Assembly (NCBI RefSeq): GCF_050436995.1
Contig: NC_134770.1
Coordinates: forward strand, 3,854,501-3,918,500
Length of the DNA: 64,000 bases
Origin: Anticarsia gemmatalis
Taxonomy: Eukaryota > Arthropoda > Insecta > Lepidoptera > Erebidae
Direction of reading: 5' to 3'
Shown: positions 34,140 through 46,820 of the stretch, piece after piece
How the letters are laid out: every line of letters starts with the position of its first letter
Numbering within the stretch: the stretch's first letter is position 1
Notes under the pieces: model-generated
The model's database searches: none
Told to the model about the DNA's origin: nothing
Seen by the model: the letters and a program-made list of their open reading frames with translations, nothing else
Program-made: the position numbers and the translations under genes

Positions 34140-34912
34140 AAAGAATACCAATGTAATAGTAATCGACACGAAGACTCCAAGTAAATAAATTCAGAAACAC
34201 CCACTTAAGTTCAGCATTATAGCACAAAAGAATCATATCGTCACAGAAAGCTGGCATCAACTACGTCATAGGAATCACGGGTCTAAATAATTATAGAGTC
34301 TATGGATTTGTACTGAAAATTCTTTCTCTTCTCAAAAAAAATTAAGTATCTGATGAAAACATAAGCCTTTAAAGTTTTCTGAATTATTGCTGAAACAATG
34401 TCATTTCTAATTACATTAAAGTAATATTAACAATCCCACAAACTAAAAAATACCCATGTAACCGTTATTCACATGAAATCTCCGAGAAATAAATTCAGAA
34501 ACACCCACTTAAGTTCAGCATTATAGCACAAAAGAATCATATCGTCACAAAAGGCTGGCCAGCATCGATTACGTCAGGGAAACCACGGGTCTAAATAATT
34601 ATAAAGTCTGTCGTATCGTGAAAATTGTTTCTCTTCTTAAACAAAGCTATCTCATGGAAAAATATAGCTTCTGAATATTATTGCTGAAACAAAAGAACTC
34701 ATGTAATTTCTCATTACAGTGAAGTAATATTAACAATCCCACAAAGTTTAAAAAATACCCATGTAACCGTCATTCACACGAAATCTCCAAGAAATAAATT
34801 CAAAAACACCCACTTAAGTTCAGCATTATAGCACAAAAGAATCATATCGTCACAAAAAGCTGGCATCGACTACGTCAGAGGGACCAAGGGTCTGAATATT
34901 TCAGCATTAGGT
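34140..34912 (+). repeat. Tandem array, 2.6 units of about 305 bp
   Basis: Three successive units contain AAATAAATTCAGAAACACCC, ACTTAAGTTCAGCATTATAG, CACAAAAGAATCATATCGTC and GCTGGCATC...CTACGTCA, then GGGTCTAAATAATT. The AAATAAATTCAG anchor is at 34183, 34487 and 34792, so the period is 304-305 bp. The core of about 120 bp is nearly identical, while the rest of each unit (CTTCT...GCTGAAACAA...AACAATCCCACAAA) has drifted more. It encodes nothing I can see. It is either a short satellite or a repeated functional core. Confidence 0.8.
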
Positions 34913-37900
34913 CGCCCTTACACCTCATAAAAGTCGCGCGGGCATCGCAAAAACTATCATAATTCATACTCGGACCGGCTGTGATTTGCCTTTCGTGTTC
35001 ATGTAGACGTAGAAAACGGATAGATGGTACACTTTTTTTAAATTTCTTTTACAACGCGAATATTTGGATGTAAATTAGTAGATTACATTATTTTTAATCG
35101 TATATACCTAACTGACTATTTAAATGTTATAATGAATGCAATTATTTTATTTCTTGATCAAGTAAATACAACAGTACAGAATTAATAAAAAATGTGCGTT
35201 TGTCTGGTAGCTCTTATTACCATTTATTAAGGTAAAAAACTAAAACATATCAGGTTCGTGATTTTAGAATCAGTTGTGTTTTAAACCTATAGACTGCTTG
35301 TCCCATCTTTTGACTATTAAGAAAACAATCATTTTATCTAAATTAATTAACGTAGAAAATATCCAATACTTTTTGGAAAGCACAAGCACTTTTCTCGTCA
35401 AGATTTAGCATTGTTTTAATCAACTTTAAAGTGCTTTTCTTGTCTCTTCTATACGCAGTTAGTCTATTTTATGAAAACGGTTACAGTTGTTGGACAAAGG
35501 AGTAAAAAAGTGAGGCATCCTCTACACTTGATTTGACATTGCGACCTTTTAGAACTGGAGACAAATATCTACATAACAATAGGACTCTTCGATGTTTCTA
35601 AACAAAGGCAGGGTCGAACTTTGTCAAGCTAAATAAGTGAAATTTAACAGATTTATATCGCTTATAGCCTATTTTCTGTTATAAAATAAGTTATTCGGAT
35701 GGGTATCTTTATATTCTTGTCACAGTCTCCACACATTATCTGTTAAAAACATGTACTTTATTTCTTTTAAAAATGTGGTTATTCAAAAGATTTTCGTTTT
35801 TTTTTATCCCTATTTCAGTAAAGTATTATTTTCAATTTAAAATTAATTACTTCGGTACGGGTTTTGGAAACAAAAATTAGGTTAGTTTATGGTATTTTCA
35901 TCTGATAATTTACAATTTAAGTTGTTCAGGTAGAGAGGGAGGGTGCTATATACAGTGTATAGCGCTATCCTTTTCTTACGATCAAAATTAAACAGCTTCA
36001 GTCTCTTAGTTCGGCCCATAGTCCAATGTTTTTGATGTATTTCTCTTGTTTTCGTAAATGTAAGTTCGTTGTAATTCCGTTAAAGGGCTTTTTCTTTGGT
36101 GAAAAGGTAGGGTCATCATCTTATTGATTAGTTTATTGTGTAGATTTTGCTGTCTCGCTTCAGGTTGCTGACAGTATAACTCTGTCTAGTGCATTTATAC
36201 GTTATGTTATTATACTTATTCTATATATTTTTTATGTATGTGAAGCCTAACCGGTAGTGTTTGCAACTGCTAATCTTGATCTCAAAATCTGGAAAAGTAA
36301 TATTGGTCTTTTCTAATTTATAGTAGAATATATCCCAATAGAAGAGCTTATAAACTTGTCCTATAAATGGCAATAGGCTTGCCTCATTACATGGGACAAA
36401 CATTGTTAATCGCAAAACACGAGTATATTTTCCTCACCTCTGCTTACACCTTCGCTTAAAACCGGCGTGGATACGTATGGATGTGAATTTCTGGCGTGAT
36501 TTTATGTGGTTATGTATACAACATGGGATTATATCAGGAAATAGCCTAACTCGGCGTAGTACAAAGCGTTGTTAGCTATTTCAGTTGTACGCACTGCAGT
36601 CGAATGTAGCCGTGAGTGGCTTGCTGAGTTAATGTGACTACCGTGTGTCCTAAATATAGGTACACTGGAAATGCAATATTAGATGTTCAGCGAACATTTA
36701 ACGCTATTTTCTACAGTCCGTTCTATAGTACAACTAAGTAGAGAGATGTGTAAGAAGGTCAATACTGTACATTGAATATATTTTTTTTTATCTAGCCTAT
36801 TTCTGTGTCCTACTGCTAAGCAAAGGCCTCTACTACATTGAGTATAAATATTTTTAAAAAAATACGTGGGACGTAACAGATGCTGATATCGAATCTGCAA
36901 TTTATACAACTTTTGTCTTTCTTTCTGTGTCTATGTTCCAACATCATGTAAAAACTACGAGATGGATTGCACAAAAATTTGGTATGATCATAAAATAGGA
37001 ACAGCTCTTGGGTCTCAACGTTATGTATAAATTAAAATCATTATTTTCTCCACAATAAGTAAGCAAAAATTAAAGCAAAATAAATAAAAAATCTTGATTA
37101 TAAAAATACGAAAATTTAATTTATTTCAAAAGGTTTGATTGTTCGAAACAAATATAAATTTATTACTTGTTCCGGGTTACAGATCGTATTTTTAAATGAA
37201 AAACCTTATTGTTTTTTGTTATACTTTATATTAAAAATATTTTTCTTCAGCAAAATGAATATTGTGAGATAATTGTGCCCATGTAGGTTCTCAGTCTTTG
37301 CTCTATTATTGATGAATAAAATAAATATCTGTGGGAAAAGAGCTTGTACTGTATCATAACCAAACATCTGTATTGATAAACATACTTACTTAATGTAACT
37401 GCTCTATGTCTCTGCTCTTCGTATTTGTTTGCTATAATAAATATAAAACTATTGTTTAATTATACAAGAATGTCAATTTGTCAATAGCAGCCCGGAGTTC
37501 TTTAACGTGCCTCCTATTAAACGGTACTAACCTTATTAATGACGAACCGTGGCTATTTTACATAAATATACATCTGCCAACACCTTCAGGTATAACAAGC
37601 GTGATGTTTTATATGTATGTGTATGTAAATATACATTTAAGCTCAAAACTCATACTCACAACACAAATATTTGCCGGCTGCCGGATCCGTACTCAGGGTA
37701 GCTAAATTCTGCGAAATCTTCTAGCAAATTGCAGGTTATGCAGGATAAACTATTTTGCTTTAACACTACACCAGAAATTTGTCAAAACTTTATTTAGGAC
37801 TATACTCAATATTCTGTTAAAATGTAAAGACAGATTACTATTCTAAATACATTAAAATGATCTATCATTATCTGATTTCACTAGGGATTACTATCTCTGA
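34913..37900. other. Gene-poor stretch with short retroposon remnants
   Basis: No exon is supported. Remnants include a decayed tail near 36437-36520 (ACCTCTGCTTACACCTTCGC) and CTACTGCTAAGCAAAGGCCT at 36812-36831. The open frame at 37478-37705 shows no domain. Confidence 0.4.
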
Positions 37901-38017
37901 CCCCCGGTTTCTGAGGTACATTAAGCGGTAGTTTATCTATTCAATAGTGTCATAACTCATACAAAAAAACGCTATTGAATAGATAAACTACCGTTAAATT
38001 TGCTCAGAAACCGGGGG
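37901..38017 (+). mobile_element. MITE with CCCCCGG ends (copy 3), TGA target duplication
   Basis: CCCCCGGTTTCTGAGGTACA at the left, and TTTGCTCAGAAACCGGGGG at the right in inverted match. TTTATCTATTCAATAG is mirrored by CTATTGAATAGATAAA. TGA flanks it at 37898-37900 and 38018-38020. Confidence 0.8.
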
Positions 38018-38063
38018 TGAATGGGTTATAGTAAACAAAGTAACGATAAAATAATAGATTGTG

Positions 38064-38290
38064 CTTATAATGCAAATAGGATACGGGATTTAACGCGAAA
38101 ACGCATTTTACCTTGGAATGCCTGACGTTTCGGCGCAGATTACACTGGCCGTGGTCGCATGCTAATTGAATCAGCGATGTTAGGACTCCGTGTAAATGAA
38201 GCGGACGAATCGTCAATTGAGTACTTGACAATTGTCAAATCGACTCTTCATGAAATGTCAAAAACACATTTGGTATAGAAAAACAGTATA
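38064..38290 (-). repeat. Penelope-like 3'-end fragment, inverted
   Basis: Minus-strand sequence ACGGCCAGTGTAATCTGCGC CGAAACGTCAGGCATTCCAA GGTAAAATGCG closely follows the end of the element at 19450-19540. Upstream it also matches CATTCGTCCGCCTCATATAC (here ATTCGTCCGCTTCATTTACA). A short plus-strand piece, ATTCCCGTATCCTATTCG to GCAACGCAAAAGTTTAAAGG at 38470-38522, belongs to the same terminal region, so the two pieces face each other. Confidence 0.65.
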
Positions 38291-38884
38291 GTGACGTCAC
38301 GATATCGTATTTTCGTCGGAATCAAATGAGTGCCTCATAAAATGTTTCAGTCTGTAATTATTACAAATTCAACATTATTGACGTAAAAAGAAACGTAGCC
38401 TGAGCATTTTTAAATGATCCTTTTAGGAGTACAAGTTTTATAATTTTTCTTCAAACCAGTAAGGGACCCAATTCCCGTATCCTATTCGTTAATATACTTG
38501 CAACGCAAAAGTTTAAAGGTTTATTAGTTGTAGTAAGTAAACAGTGGATAGATAGAGTATTGCAACCGTTTGTAAAACAATATATAAATTGGATTATCAT
38601 AAAAACGAGTTTCTAAAAACTTTTATTCGTTAACAGATTTCCATGTTACTGGGAATTTAATTTGTCAATGTTATTGTATAGAGCTTTTGTCGTTAAAAAT
38701 GGTGTTTTGATCAATTTGTGTGAAACGAAAAGTGATTGGTTGAATTCAACATTTCACGCAATTGTTCCGAACGTAAAAAATAGTTACGTTTAATACAGAG
38801 TGCTTGTGGTTTTATTAAATTTCATAATTTGCCTTTTATTTAATTGATAGTAAAAGCTGGTTAGTAATATCTTACTAATCCTAC

Positions 38885-39087
38885 TTAATACTAATATTAT
38901 AAGTGTGAAGGTTAGTAAGGATGGAAGTATAGTTATGTATGTAGGTGTGTTAATCTTTCACGGAAAACTATTCAACAGATAACAATGAAGTTTATGACAC
39001 AGATATTTTATAACTTAAATTAACACGTAGGATAATTTTTATCACGGGAAATAATTTCACGCAGACAAAGTCGCGAGCGTAAGCTAG
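38885..39087 (+). mobile_element. Second-type Helitron-like element, about 203 bp, diverged
   Basis: The 5' end AATACTAATATTATAAGTGT lacks a clear TC. The 3' end GCAGACAAAGTCGCGAGCGT then AAG and CTAG before T keeps the family hairpin in weakened form. Older than the 32506 copy by its divergence. Confidence 0.6.
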
Positions 39088-39800
39088 TACTTCTAGTTTA
39101 GTTAAACGTTACGTTCATTACAAGTTATTTCAATTAAAAACATACAAAAACTAAACATTTTTGTTAAAAAACTCCTCATTACTGTACAGTTTTTACCCTT
39201 TAAACTTAGACAAGTGAGTGTAAGGTAGAAAGGTCGGTTGTCTGGTGTCGAGTGACATTTATAGGGTGACGAATGTTGCCGTGCAGAGTGGAGATACGAC
39301 TAAATGTGATGGGGAAGGTCATGGTAGGGACTTGGGAGAACGTTTTTAATGGCATTAATAGCCTTGTATTTGGATAGTACTTTAGTATATCGGAACTGGA
39401 CGCGATTACTCCTTAGAGGTCTTGGGTTGGATTTTCATTCGCAAAATATGTTTACTTGGATTTTCGCCATATATTCTCTCATTGCCTCCGAGTGATACTG
39501 AATCTTAGTTGTTCAGTTTTATTGTTTGTTTATTGGAGTTTAAGTATAATAGTAGACAGTTATGAGCAGTAGTAGAAGTAATAATAATATCGTAAAAGGT
39601 ATACCCTTTTTACTGCGTGTTAAGATAGGTAGGTACGAATGTATCAAATAAGTTTACGGTGATCTTAGCAAGTGGCATTCTTTGGCTTATGTACGTGTGA
39701 TACATTTCGTACTAAGAAAATATAGGCAGGTTTTATTTTACTTTGAATACAATTGACACTTCTTCTGATGAAAAAAATACTCTAACTATAGCTATACTAG

Positions 39801-39980
39801 CTATGGTGACCGCATAGTGGTATTTAAGCTGGGCGTCTCCGTGCTTCGGAGGGCACGTAAAAAGTCGGTCCCGGCTGTTGTCTACTAAGATAACAGTCGT
39901 TAAGACATGTCAAAGGCATTTTCGGGCGGCTTGAACAACTTTGACACTAGGTTGACCACTAATCATACGACAAACAACAA
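39801..39980 (+). repeat. SINE/LINE-tail retroposon (copy 1)
   Basis: It reads GGTGACCGCATAGTGGTATT, GTCTCCGTGCTTCGGAGGGC, AAAGTCGGTCCCGGCTGTTG, then GCGGCTTGAACAACTTTGAC and GGTTGACCACTAATCATACG. A minus-strand copy is at 41150-41307. The middle is related to 30595-30660. It is a familiar moth repeat, most likely a LINE 3' end or its SINE. Confidence 0.7.
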
Positions 39981-41149
39981 ACAACATAGCTATACTAATA
40001 AATAAACTATAGTTTACAATAGTGCTTTTAATAACTCACTTGTATATTCATTCATTGCTTAATTGGAATAATAAATTTTCATACAGGAAATAATTACAAA
40101 AATCTCTTCCCATTACTTTCTACACGTGGATGTTTTACCTTAAGTCCCGTTTTATTATTTACCGCAACACGCAACCCTTGCACCGACCCCTTTTAATTCA
40201 TAGCATGAGGGTAACTTCTATATTTAGGCTGTACGTTGAAAATAATCCTCTTTGAACTTAAAATAATAATCATTCAATATACCTTGAATATTTCAAAAGA
40301 ATTTCCTTTGGGAAAACTATGGTATTTAAAATTAACTGCTTTTTATGCTAATAAGATGTTTAAAATGTTATTCTTAAAAACTTTTTCAAGGCTTTTTGAG
40401 TAACTTTTCCCTTCTGAAAATATGTGGTACGTCTTCATAGTGACTAGCGTACGTATTAAACCCATTTTAATATGTTTAACTACGTTTAATATTGTTCCTT
40501 AAACTGCGCTTTTAGGTTTATACCAGATTATTATTACATAACTCTCACATTTCATTTTCTATAATGAAAATTTAATAAGATCTCTGCTTAAATAATAAAT
40601 AGACAAATACTAAGAATTCGCTTAATTAAATAGATGCCATAACGCAAACTGATCTTAAACACGATTACAATTTAAAGGTTACTATACCTTTTTACTAACC
40701 AATTGTCACTTTATTAAATTCAAAAGTATGTCTGTCACTGCAATGCACTTTAAAGCAACAAAAGTAGCTTCACATTTTTCTTTCTTAGATCTTTTCAAGT
40801 AAAGTTTTATGTGTTAGTTGTGTACATAAAATTGGCACACGGTAAAACTGTCATATTATTATTGTTTTTCAATAATATTGAATAAACTTATTGTTGAATG
40901 TTTAACATAAACGTGTAGCTGTTAACCGAGTGCCGTTGTGTTTCCCACGATCTGACTCTCATTGGTTGATGGGAGATCGTTTGCAGAAATCATATCGTAT
41001 GTGAAAACTATGTGATAACTGTTCTGGGGTAATGAGAATAAAATGTTTGCTGTCAATGACTTGTAGATAGTAATTTATCTAGATATGATGTACTTGTGAA
41101 CGCTTTTGTATGAACGTAAGTGAGCGGCAGCGCCGGCAGTTTGTTCGTT

Positions 41150-41307
41150 CGTCGTATGATTAGTGGTCAACCTAGTGTCAAAGTTGTTCAAGCCGCCCAA
41201 AGACCTTTGACATGGCTGAACAACTGTTGTCTTTTTGACAACTACCGGGACCCACTTTTTAGGTGCCCTCCGAAGTACGGAGACGGTCAGTCCAAATATC
41301 ACTGATT
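41150..41307 (-). repeat. SINE/LINE-tail retroposon (copy 2)
   Basis: The reverse of 39801-39980: CGTATGATTAGTGGTCAACC, CAAAGTTGTTCAAGCCGCCC, CTACCGGGACCCACTTTTTA, then GCCCTCCGAAGTACGGAGAC. Open frames on both strands here (41075-41347 and 41120-41305) are products of the repeat. Weaker fragments lie at 27165-27230, 44230-44297 and 60430-60530. Confidence 0.7.
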
Positions 41308-42345
41308 GTTTACCACGTTTTGCGCAACTAGCCACGAGCGCTATCAATTAAAAAGTTTTTGTCATTAGAAATCTTCCTTTTACTTGGATTAATATTAAAA
41401 ACAATGAAATCTTGTTTTTTTTTTCTTAAACTTCCGCTATGATTTATTTAATACTTAGATAACACACTTGCTTACTTAAGAAGTCAACTAAATAAGTTGT
41501 CAAAGCTAAATAATTTTTAAACTAGGGTTAGTTTAAGTCTTCATTTTAAACTCTTCCATATTTCTACCACTTCAACTTTCCTACAAAAATAGTAACTGAT
41601 TCAGCCAAGTATTAATCTACATTAAAATAGTATCAAAACAAGTCCATATCAAGAATAGTCAAACAAATTAATACGAATCGTCTCATATACTCAAATAGTC
41701 CTATAAAAATAATACTAAACTACCAAATCATACTTAAATTAAACTATCTATAAATATGCCCGAGAATAAAGTATCAAGTCATTTATAACTCAACTTGCAG
41801 ACTTGTCTAATAAAAGCTTATGGTGGCTACACTGACACTATGTTCGTCTCTTTCTAACACCTAATGCGTATATGGCTGTCCCGTTCTCGCAACGCTGATC
41901 ATGCTCTTTTCTCGATTCGATACAGGTGCATTTGTAGTATATGTAAGGATTTTGTATAAATTGTTTTGATGGAGCTTTATTAAATGTAATGTTCAAAGAT
42001 AGATTTGGTGTTTTTGTTGGTGTGTGTTTGCGACTGCAAGTCAAGTATTTTGGGGATATCAAAGTGTTGTTGCGAATGTGAATTTTAGGAACCAGAATCA
42101 ATTCTCAATAACATAAGCTGAAGGCATATTATTCGCTTACTATAGGGAGAAAACCATCATAAAATTAAATTTAAGTCTCATAATTAGCAATTATTTTGTT
42201 ATAATATAAAGTTTTTGGTCGTTAATAAATCTTAATATTCTTAATCAATTGTGAAATTTTAAAAACGTATCTACTAAATGGACACTGATTTTAAGTTCAA
42301 TGCTATTATTAATAGCATATTATTAATATCCCAGTTGCATGCGAA

Positions 42346-42520
42346 CAGTAGCGCGATTCTCTACAGTTGGTACTGTCAAATACGTTAGTAGTTAGACGTT
42401 TAAAATGTACTCAAAATAGTTCCAACGACACAAGGTGCTGATCAGATTTTCATACAAAATTTCTCGATGACAAGCCAGTTGCCGGTAGTCGATAGTACTT
42501 AGTAGAGAATCGAGCTACTG
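42346..42520 (+). mobile_element. MITE of the CAGTAGC family (copy 2)
   Basis: The ends CAGTAGCGCGATTCTCTAC and GTAGAGAATCGAGCTACTG are near-perfect inverted repeats. Internal motifs AAAATGTACT and CTGATCAGATTTTCATACAA then AATTTCTCGATGACA are shared with the other copies. It has no coding capacity. Confidence 0.75.
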
Positions 42521-45500
42521 AATGCACTTCAGTTGGTCCTTTTTTTATCTACAATTTACCCGTGTACTGCCCTCTGCGGTTGACCTTGCGTAACTATGAA
42601 GGATCAACTTTTTATCACTAGGACTCCGTCATGGCTGACAGGTCCCTGACTTTTATTTGTTTAGACTTGTTTCACATTCCTTCACCAAGATTAAGCCGTG
42701 CGTAAATTTATAGTGCCACTAGTTTTTCACTTGCGTTCTGCGTAGATTTTAAATAGCCTACAGGGACGATTTTTATTGCTGCCTTCTGTATTCCGTTTTA
42801 ACTCTCGTATTTGATCTCTGGTGGAAATTATGGCATGGTATGGTATGGTGGAGCGGCATTATATTTACGTCAGTATTTAAACAAAAAAAAATCCTAAATA
42901 GATGAATAAACCCTCGATCCGGTATGAAAATATGTATGTAAACTGTAGTAGGTAAACTAGTATGCAATACTAGTATGCATAACTAAATAAATAATTCCAG
43001 TAAGTATGGTTCATACTTGTCAGGTTGGATATAATTTTCTCTTATTTGCAATGCTATATCATTATTAAATCTTTACTCACATAATTGTAGAATAAAGTAG
43101 CTATCTGTCACTAAAATAATGATCATTATTAGACCAGTAATTTTGCAGATAGTCTACAACAAACGTGCAGACAACCCTACTAGTATTATTAGTACGATTA
43201 CAAAACAACTAATTACGGGATAATCAATAAGTAGGAATATAAAGGGTTGGCTTCCAGTTTGACTTGATGGTTGATTGCTAGTTGTAGAATGTAAGACCTA
43301 AGTGTAATTGCTGAGAATTTCTGACGGTGGAATGTTAGTGTCTACTATTTTATGGCCTGTTTATTTCACGTGGTTTGGACATTCAAAAACTTGACACAAT
43401 GTACGATAAATCATCTTGATTGTTGTTTTAAAGACAGTAGGCTACTGATAAAAAAATGCTTTAGTAAAAAGTCCTACTTAGTGGAGAGCCCTGGCTAAAC
43501 GATTTGTCTAAGTTATAATTTAATTGTTTGTATTTTAAAAGAAGCTGTATCGAAGGAAGGCCCGGTTAGTTGCATAAGCCTGGGATAGCTGATGTTCTAA
43601 ATATTGTGAACAACAAACCTTGCATGCAATGCTCTTTTTGAAGTTGTTGGAATATACCTACTATCTTTTTAACTGTTTCCTTTTATGTAATTAGATATAG
43701 AATTGATGATACACTACGTATATTTCTTTCCGCACACTCTCTCGACATTGCATTTTTTGCCCCCGACGCAAAATGTTATAAGTTTGACGTGTCTGTCTGT
43801 CTGTAGCATCATAATTCCCGAAATCACTGCAGATTTCAATTAAGTTTTTTGCACCTTACATTTTAGACAAAAGAAAAATTCGGCATTCTACCTTGCAGGG
43901 TAAGTATGTACCCCAAAATTTCAAAACAAGATCCCCGTAGACGTCACTGACACCCCCTGAAAGTCAGTTGTTAATTTATTTCCTCAGCCAAAAGTTAACG
44001 GCATAAATAAACTTTTTAAGATCAAATTATATTACAAAATGGGTCATGCCAGATATGGGGTGGCACGGAGGGAGCAAAAATTTCCGACTTTCAGAAACAA
44101 ATGTAAAGTTGAAACGGACAGAAATATTCTTGTTTATTTTCGTTGGTATTTCAATATTGTAATGTCAGTTGATGTTGAATTAATAACCTGTCTATGGAAG
44201 TTGTTGTGTTGATATTCGATGAAGTTATAAATATTGGTTTTGGTGGTGTATTTTGTTTGTGCTTCCGAAGGGCACGGTGGAGGTCGGTTCTATTTCTTGC
44301 TTATGTTTATCGGCTATTTTAAATGACATACATAATATATGTACCTTGACAAAAGGATAAATCTACTCATTTTTAGTGTGATTATCTAGTACTGATCATG
44401 TTTTATTAAGAATGGCTATTAAATAGCTGATAATAACTTTAAAAATTATTGACTAATAGCTTCGAAACTTACAGTATGTTTCGCTTTTCCTTAATAAGTA
44501 TCGGTGAGAAAAACCATTGTAATTTTGACAGACTTTTTCATATGAATTTCACTCGCAATTAGTCCTGTAATTAATTAAGTAATTAACGAATATACTTCCT
44601 TTATTTTATAACAACGAATGAAATTATGCTGGTCACTCAAATTGCTGGAAAGCTAAATTTAATCGAGATCAACAATTCTGTTTTATTATCGTAACCCATT
44701 TTCGGAAGGAAAATAAAGCAGGCTATTTCCAGTAGCGTTGTAACATAAAATAACACAATTTGTTATTTAAGAAATTTTAATTACGTTCATAGAATTCGTC
44801 CCACTTACTAATCACGAATGCATGACGAATTATATCCAGAAAAAAAAAGTTTTCAAAAATCCAAGGGTGTTTTTTTCCCCTTTCTTCTTCAACCCTGTAT
44901 AATTAATCACCCTTAATGAGATTCAAGTGTTATTTCGTACAGTTTTCGAGAAAATTAAGGAAGTAGAAAAAAAAACAATGCTGAAAGACATTTTCTTCGA
45001 ATGGATGAGTGAGTTTGAAGTTTTAAAATAGAATGTTTAGACATCGTTATTATTTTTTTAAAAGAGTCTTTATGTCGTCATTATGGACAGTACTGCTTGC
45101 AAAAATGGCCGAAGCGTAAAACATTTTGAGAGCGAAATAAATGCATCCTCAGACGCTTAGTATGAGAGATAAATTTAGCATAAACCAGTATGCGCTACTT
45201 ATAAAAAACAGTACAGACTTTGGTATATAAAAAAAAAAGACTTGTTTTACGGTCTAGAATATTCTAAACCTTCTTCATTCTAATCTCTTACTTGCGGCTC
45301 TAAAGTAATTATATCTAATCCCTCAAAATTCCATTCGTTCGCATCCCCAGAAGGCTTTATTTAATATTTTCTTAACCCTTAACTAACTAATTATGCAATG
45401 AAATTTCCATTCATGATAGCGTAAACTAATAATTTAATATCAAAGTTCTTATTCATGTATAATTCCAACCGTAGAAGGAATATTTTTGACGTAAGCTCAT

Positions 45501-45908
45501 TAGTAAGCAGTTAAGCTTTTAAAATAATATATAATATCAAGGCTAAATAGTCGCAGACACGCCATTTTCATAAACAAGTTTAATTATAATTTACTATGTT
45601 TACTAACGCTACCTAATATAAATAGTGAGGGAGTCCTGCAGAGGCGGGAGAGCGAGACGGAAATACAAAACTATCGTACGCAAGAAAAGGATAGAATATA
45701 TGCACATGACACAGAGTAATCTTTATAAATAGTGTAGGCAAATATTTTAATTGTGATCGTTAGTTGGGATAATTACGTGGAACCATTGGTTGTTTTTCAC
45801 ATTTTAGTGAAAAATAAACGTGCTTTTGTTATGATACTGCTTTGTTTTGAGGATTTATATTATGATATCACTTTAAACATTAATGTTGACTTGTGAAATT
45901 ATCAGGAA
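42521..45908. other. Gene-poor stretch with a decayed repeat near 43.8 kb
   Basis: No exon is supported. At about 43780-43980 a moth-type repeat is suggested by AAAATGTTATAAGTTTGACG, then TGTCTGTCTGTCTGTAGC and GGGTAAGTATGTACCCCAAA. I cannot name its family. A fragment of the 39.8-kb retroposon lies at 44230-44297. Confidence 0.4.
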
Positions 45909-46135
45909 CTAGCTGACCCGGGCAACTTTGCTTGCGTCACATAAGAGAGAATGGATCATAATTTTTCCCGTAACACTTTTTACTGGTACTCTGCTCCTAT
46001 TGGTCGGAGCGTGATGATATATAACCTATAGCCGTCCTCGATAAATAGGCTATCTAACAGTGAAAGATTTTTTCAAATCGGACCAGTAGTTCCTGAGATT
46101 ACCGCGTTCAAACAAACAAATAATATTAGTATAGA
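45909..46135 (-). mobile_element. Helitron-like non-autonomous element, 227 bp
   Basis: CTAG at 45909-45912 with GCAACTTTGCTTGCG, the standard body, and the TC end at 46135. The stretch normally reading CTCTTCAGCTTTA near the 5' end is missing, so the (AAAC)n part joins directly to TAATATTAGTATAGA. Confidence 0.75.
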
Positions 46136-46539
46136 TTAATAGACTGCAAAACCTCACAGACTATTTATGAAGAGTTTGCTATTTGTGGATCATTATATTA
46201 TATATCTGAGGCAAATAAAGCGTACCTCAGTGAGTAAGATTAATTCTATTGCGGAGTATTTTGTAAGCGCTCTCAAATGACAATTTAAAATAGTAAACAT
46301 GAATATTAAATTAAAATATTAAAAAAAAAAGTCCTACCCAGTATTTGAAACATTTCAGTAGTCACGACATAAGTCAACATGAGTCCCGCAATTTACTCAG
46401 CCTCTAAACATCAAATAAATGGCATCAATAAGTACCATTAGCCTCCACAGCTCTTTCCGAAACATTAAATTACAACGTCCCATTAAGCCTTTAAAAAAAA
46501 GCTTAAAAATGTCGCATCTGTTATTCTAATGTATACTCT

Positions 46540-46820
46540 GTGGTTAAGGGCGGGAAAACATTTTCAGCCAGTGCCCTGCTAGGCTTCGCGCCTCGCGGAC
46601 GTCGGAGCGTCTTCTTATAATTTCAATTATCGAATGCCGCGTTTGACATTTCGTGTTTAAAATAAGAAAAATAAATTCGAAAAAATACGCTGCCATATTG
46701 GATTTTAAAATAAAACAAGTGAATAAACTGTTTTAGTTGTATTTTATGATATATTTCTTTTATAAATATGTGTGGACATTAGTGAAATTGGATTTTATGG
46801 TTTCATTTTAATGGTGAGTT
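46540..46820 (+). promoter_or_regulatory. Candidate promoter and first exon (CpG-rich, ends ATG|GTGAGT)
   Basis: A CpG-rich patch at 46570-46612 (GCTAGGCTTCGCGCCTCGCG, then GACGTCGGAGCGTC) stands out in AT-rich DNA. It is followed by an unspliced-looking leader to 46813, where ATG is directly joined to a consensus donor, GTGAGT. An exon ending in the start codon would fit a gene with a long first intron running right. No downstream coding exon is found in the window, so this is a suggestion only. Confidence 0.25.

Noticed and set aside
41075..41347. 90-residue minus-strand frame
   Set aside because: It lies over the retroposon at 41150-41307, which has a copy at 39801-39980.
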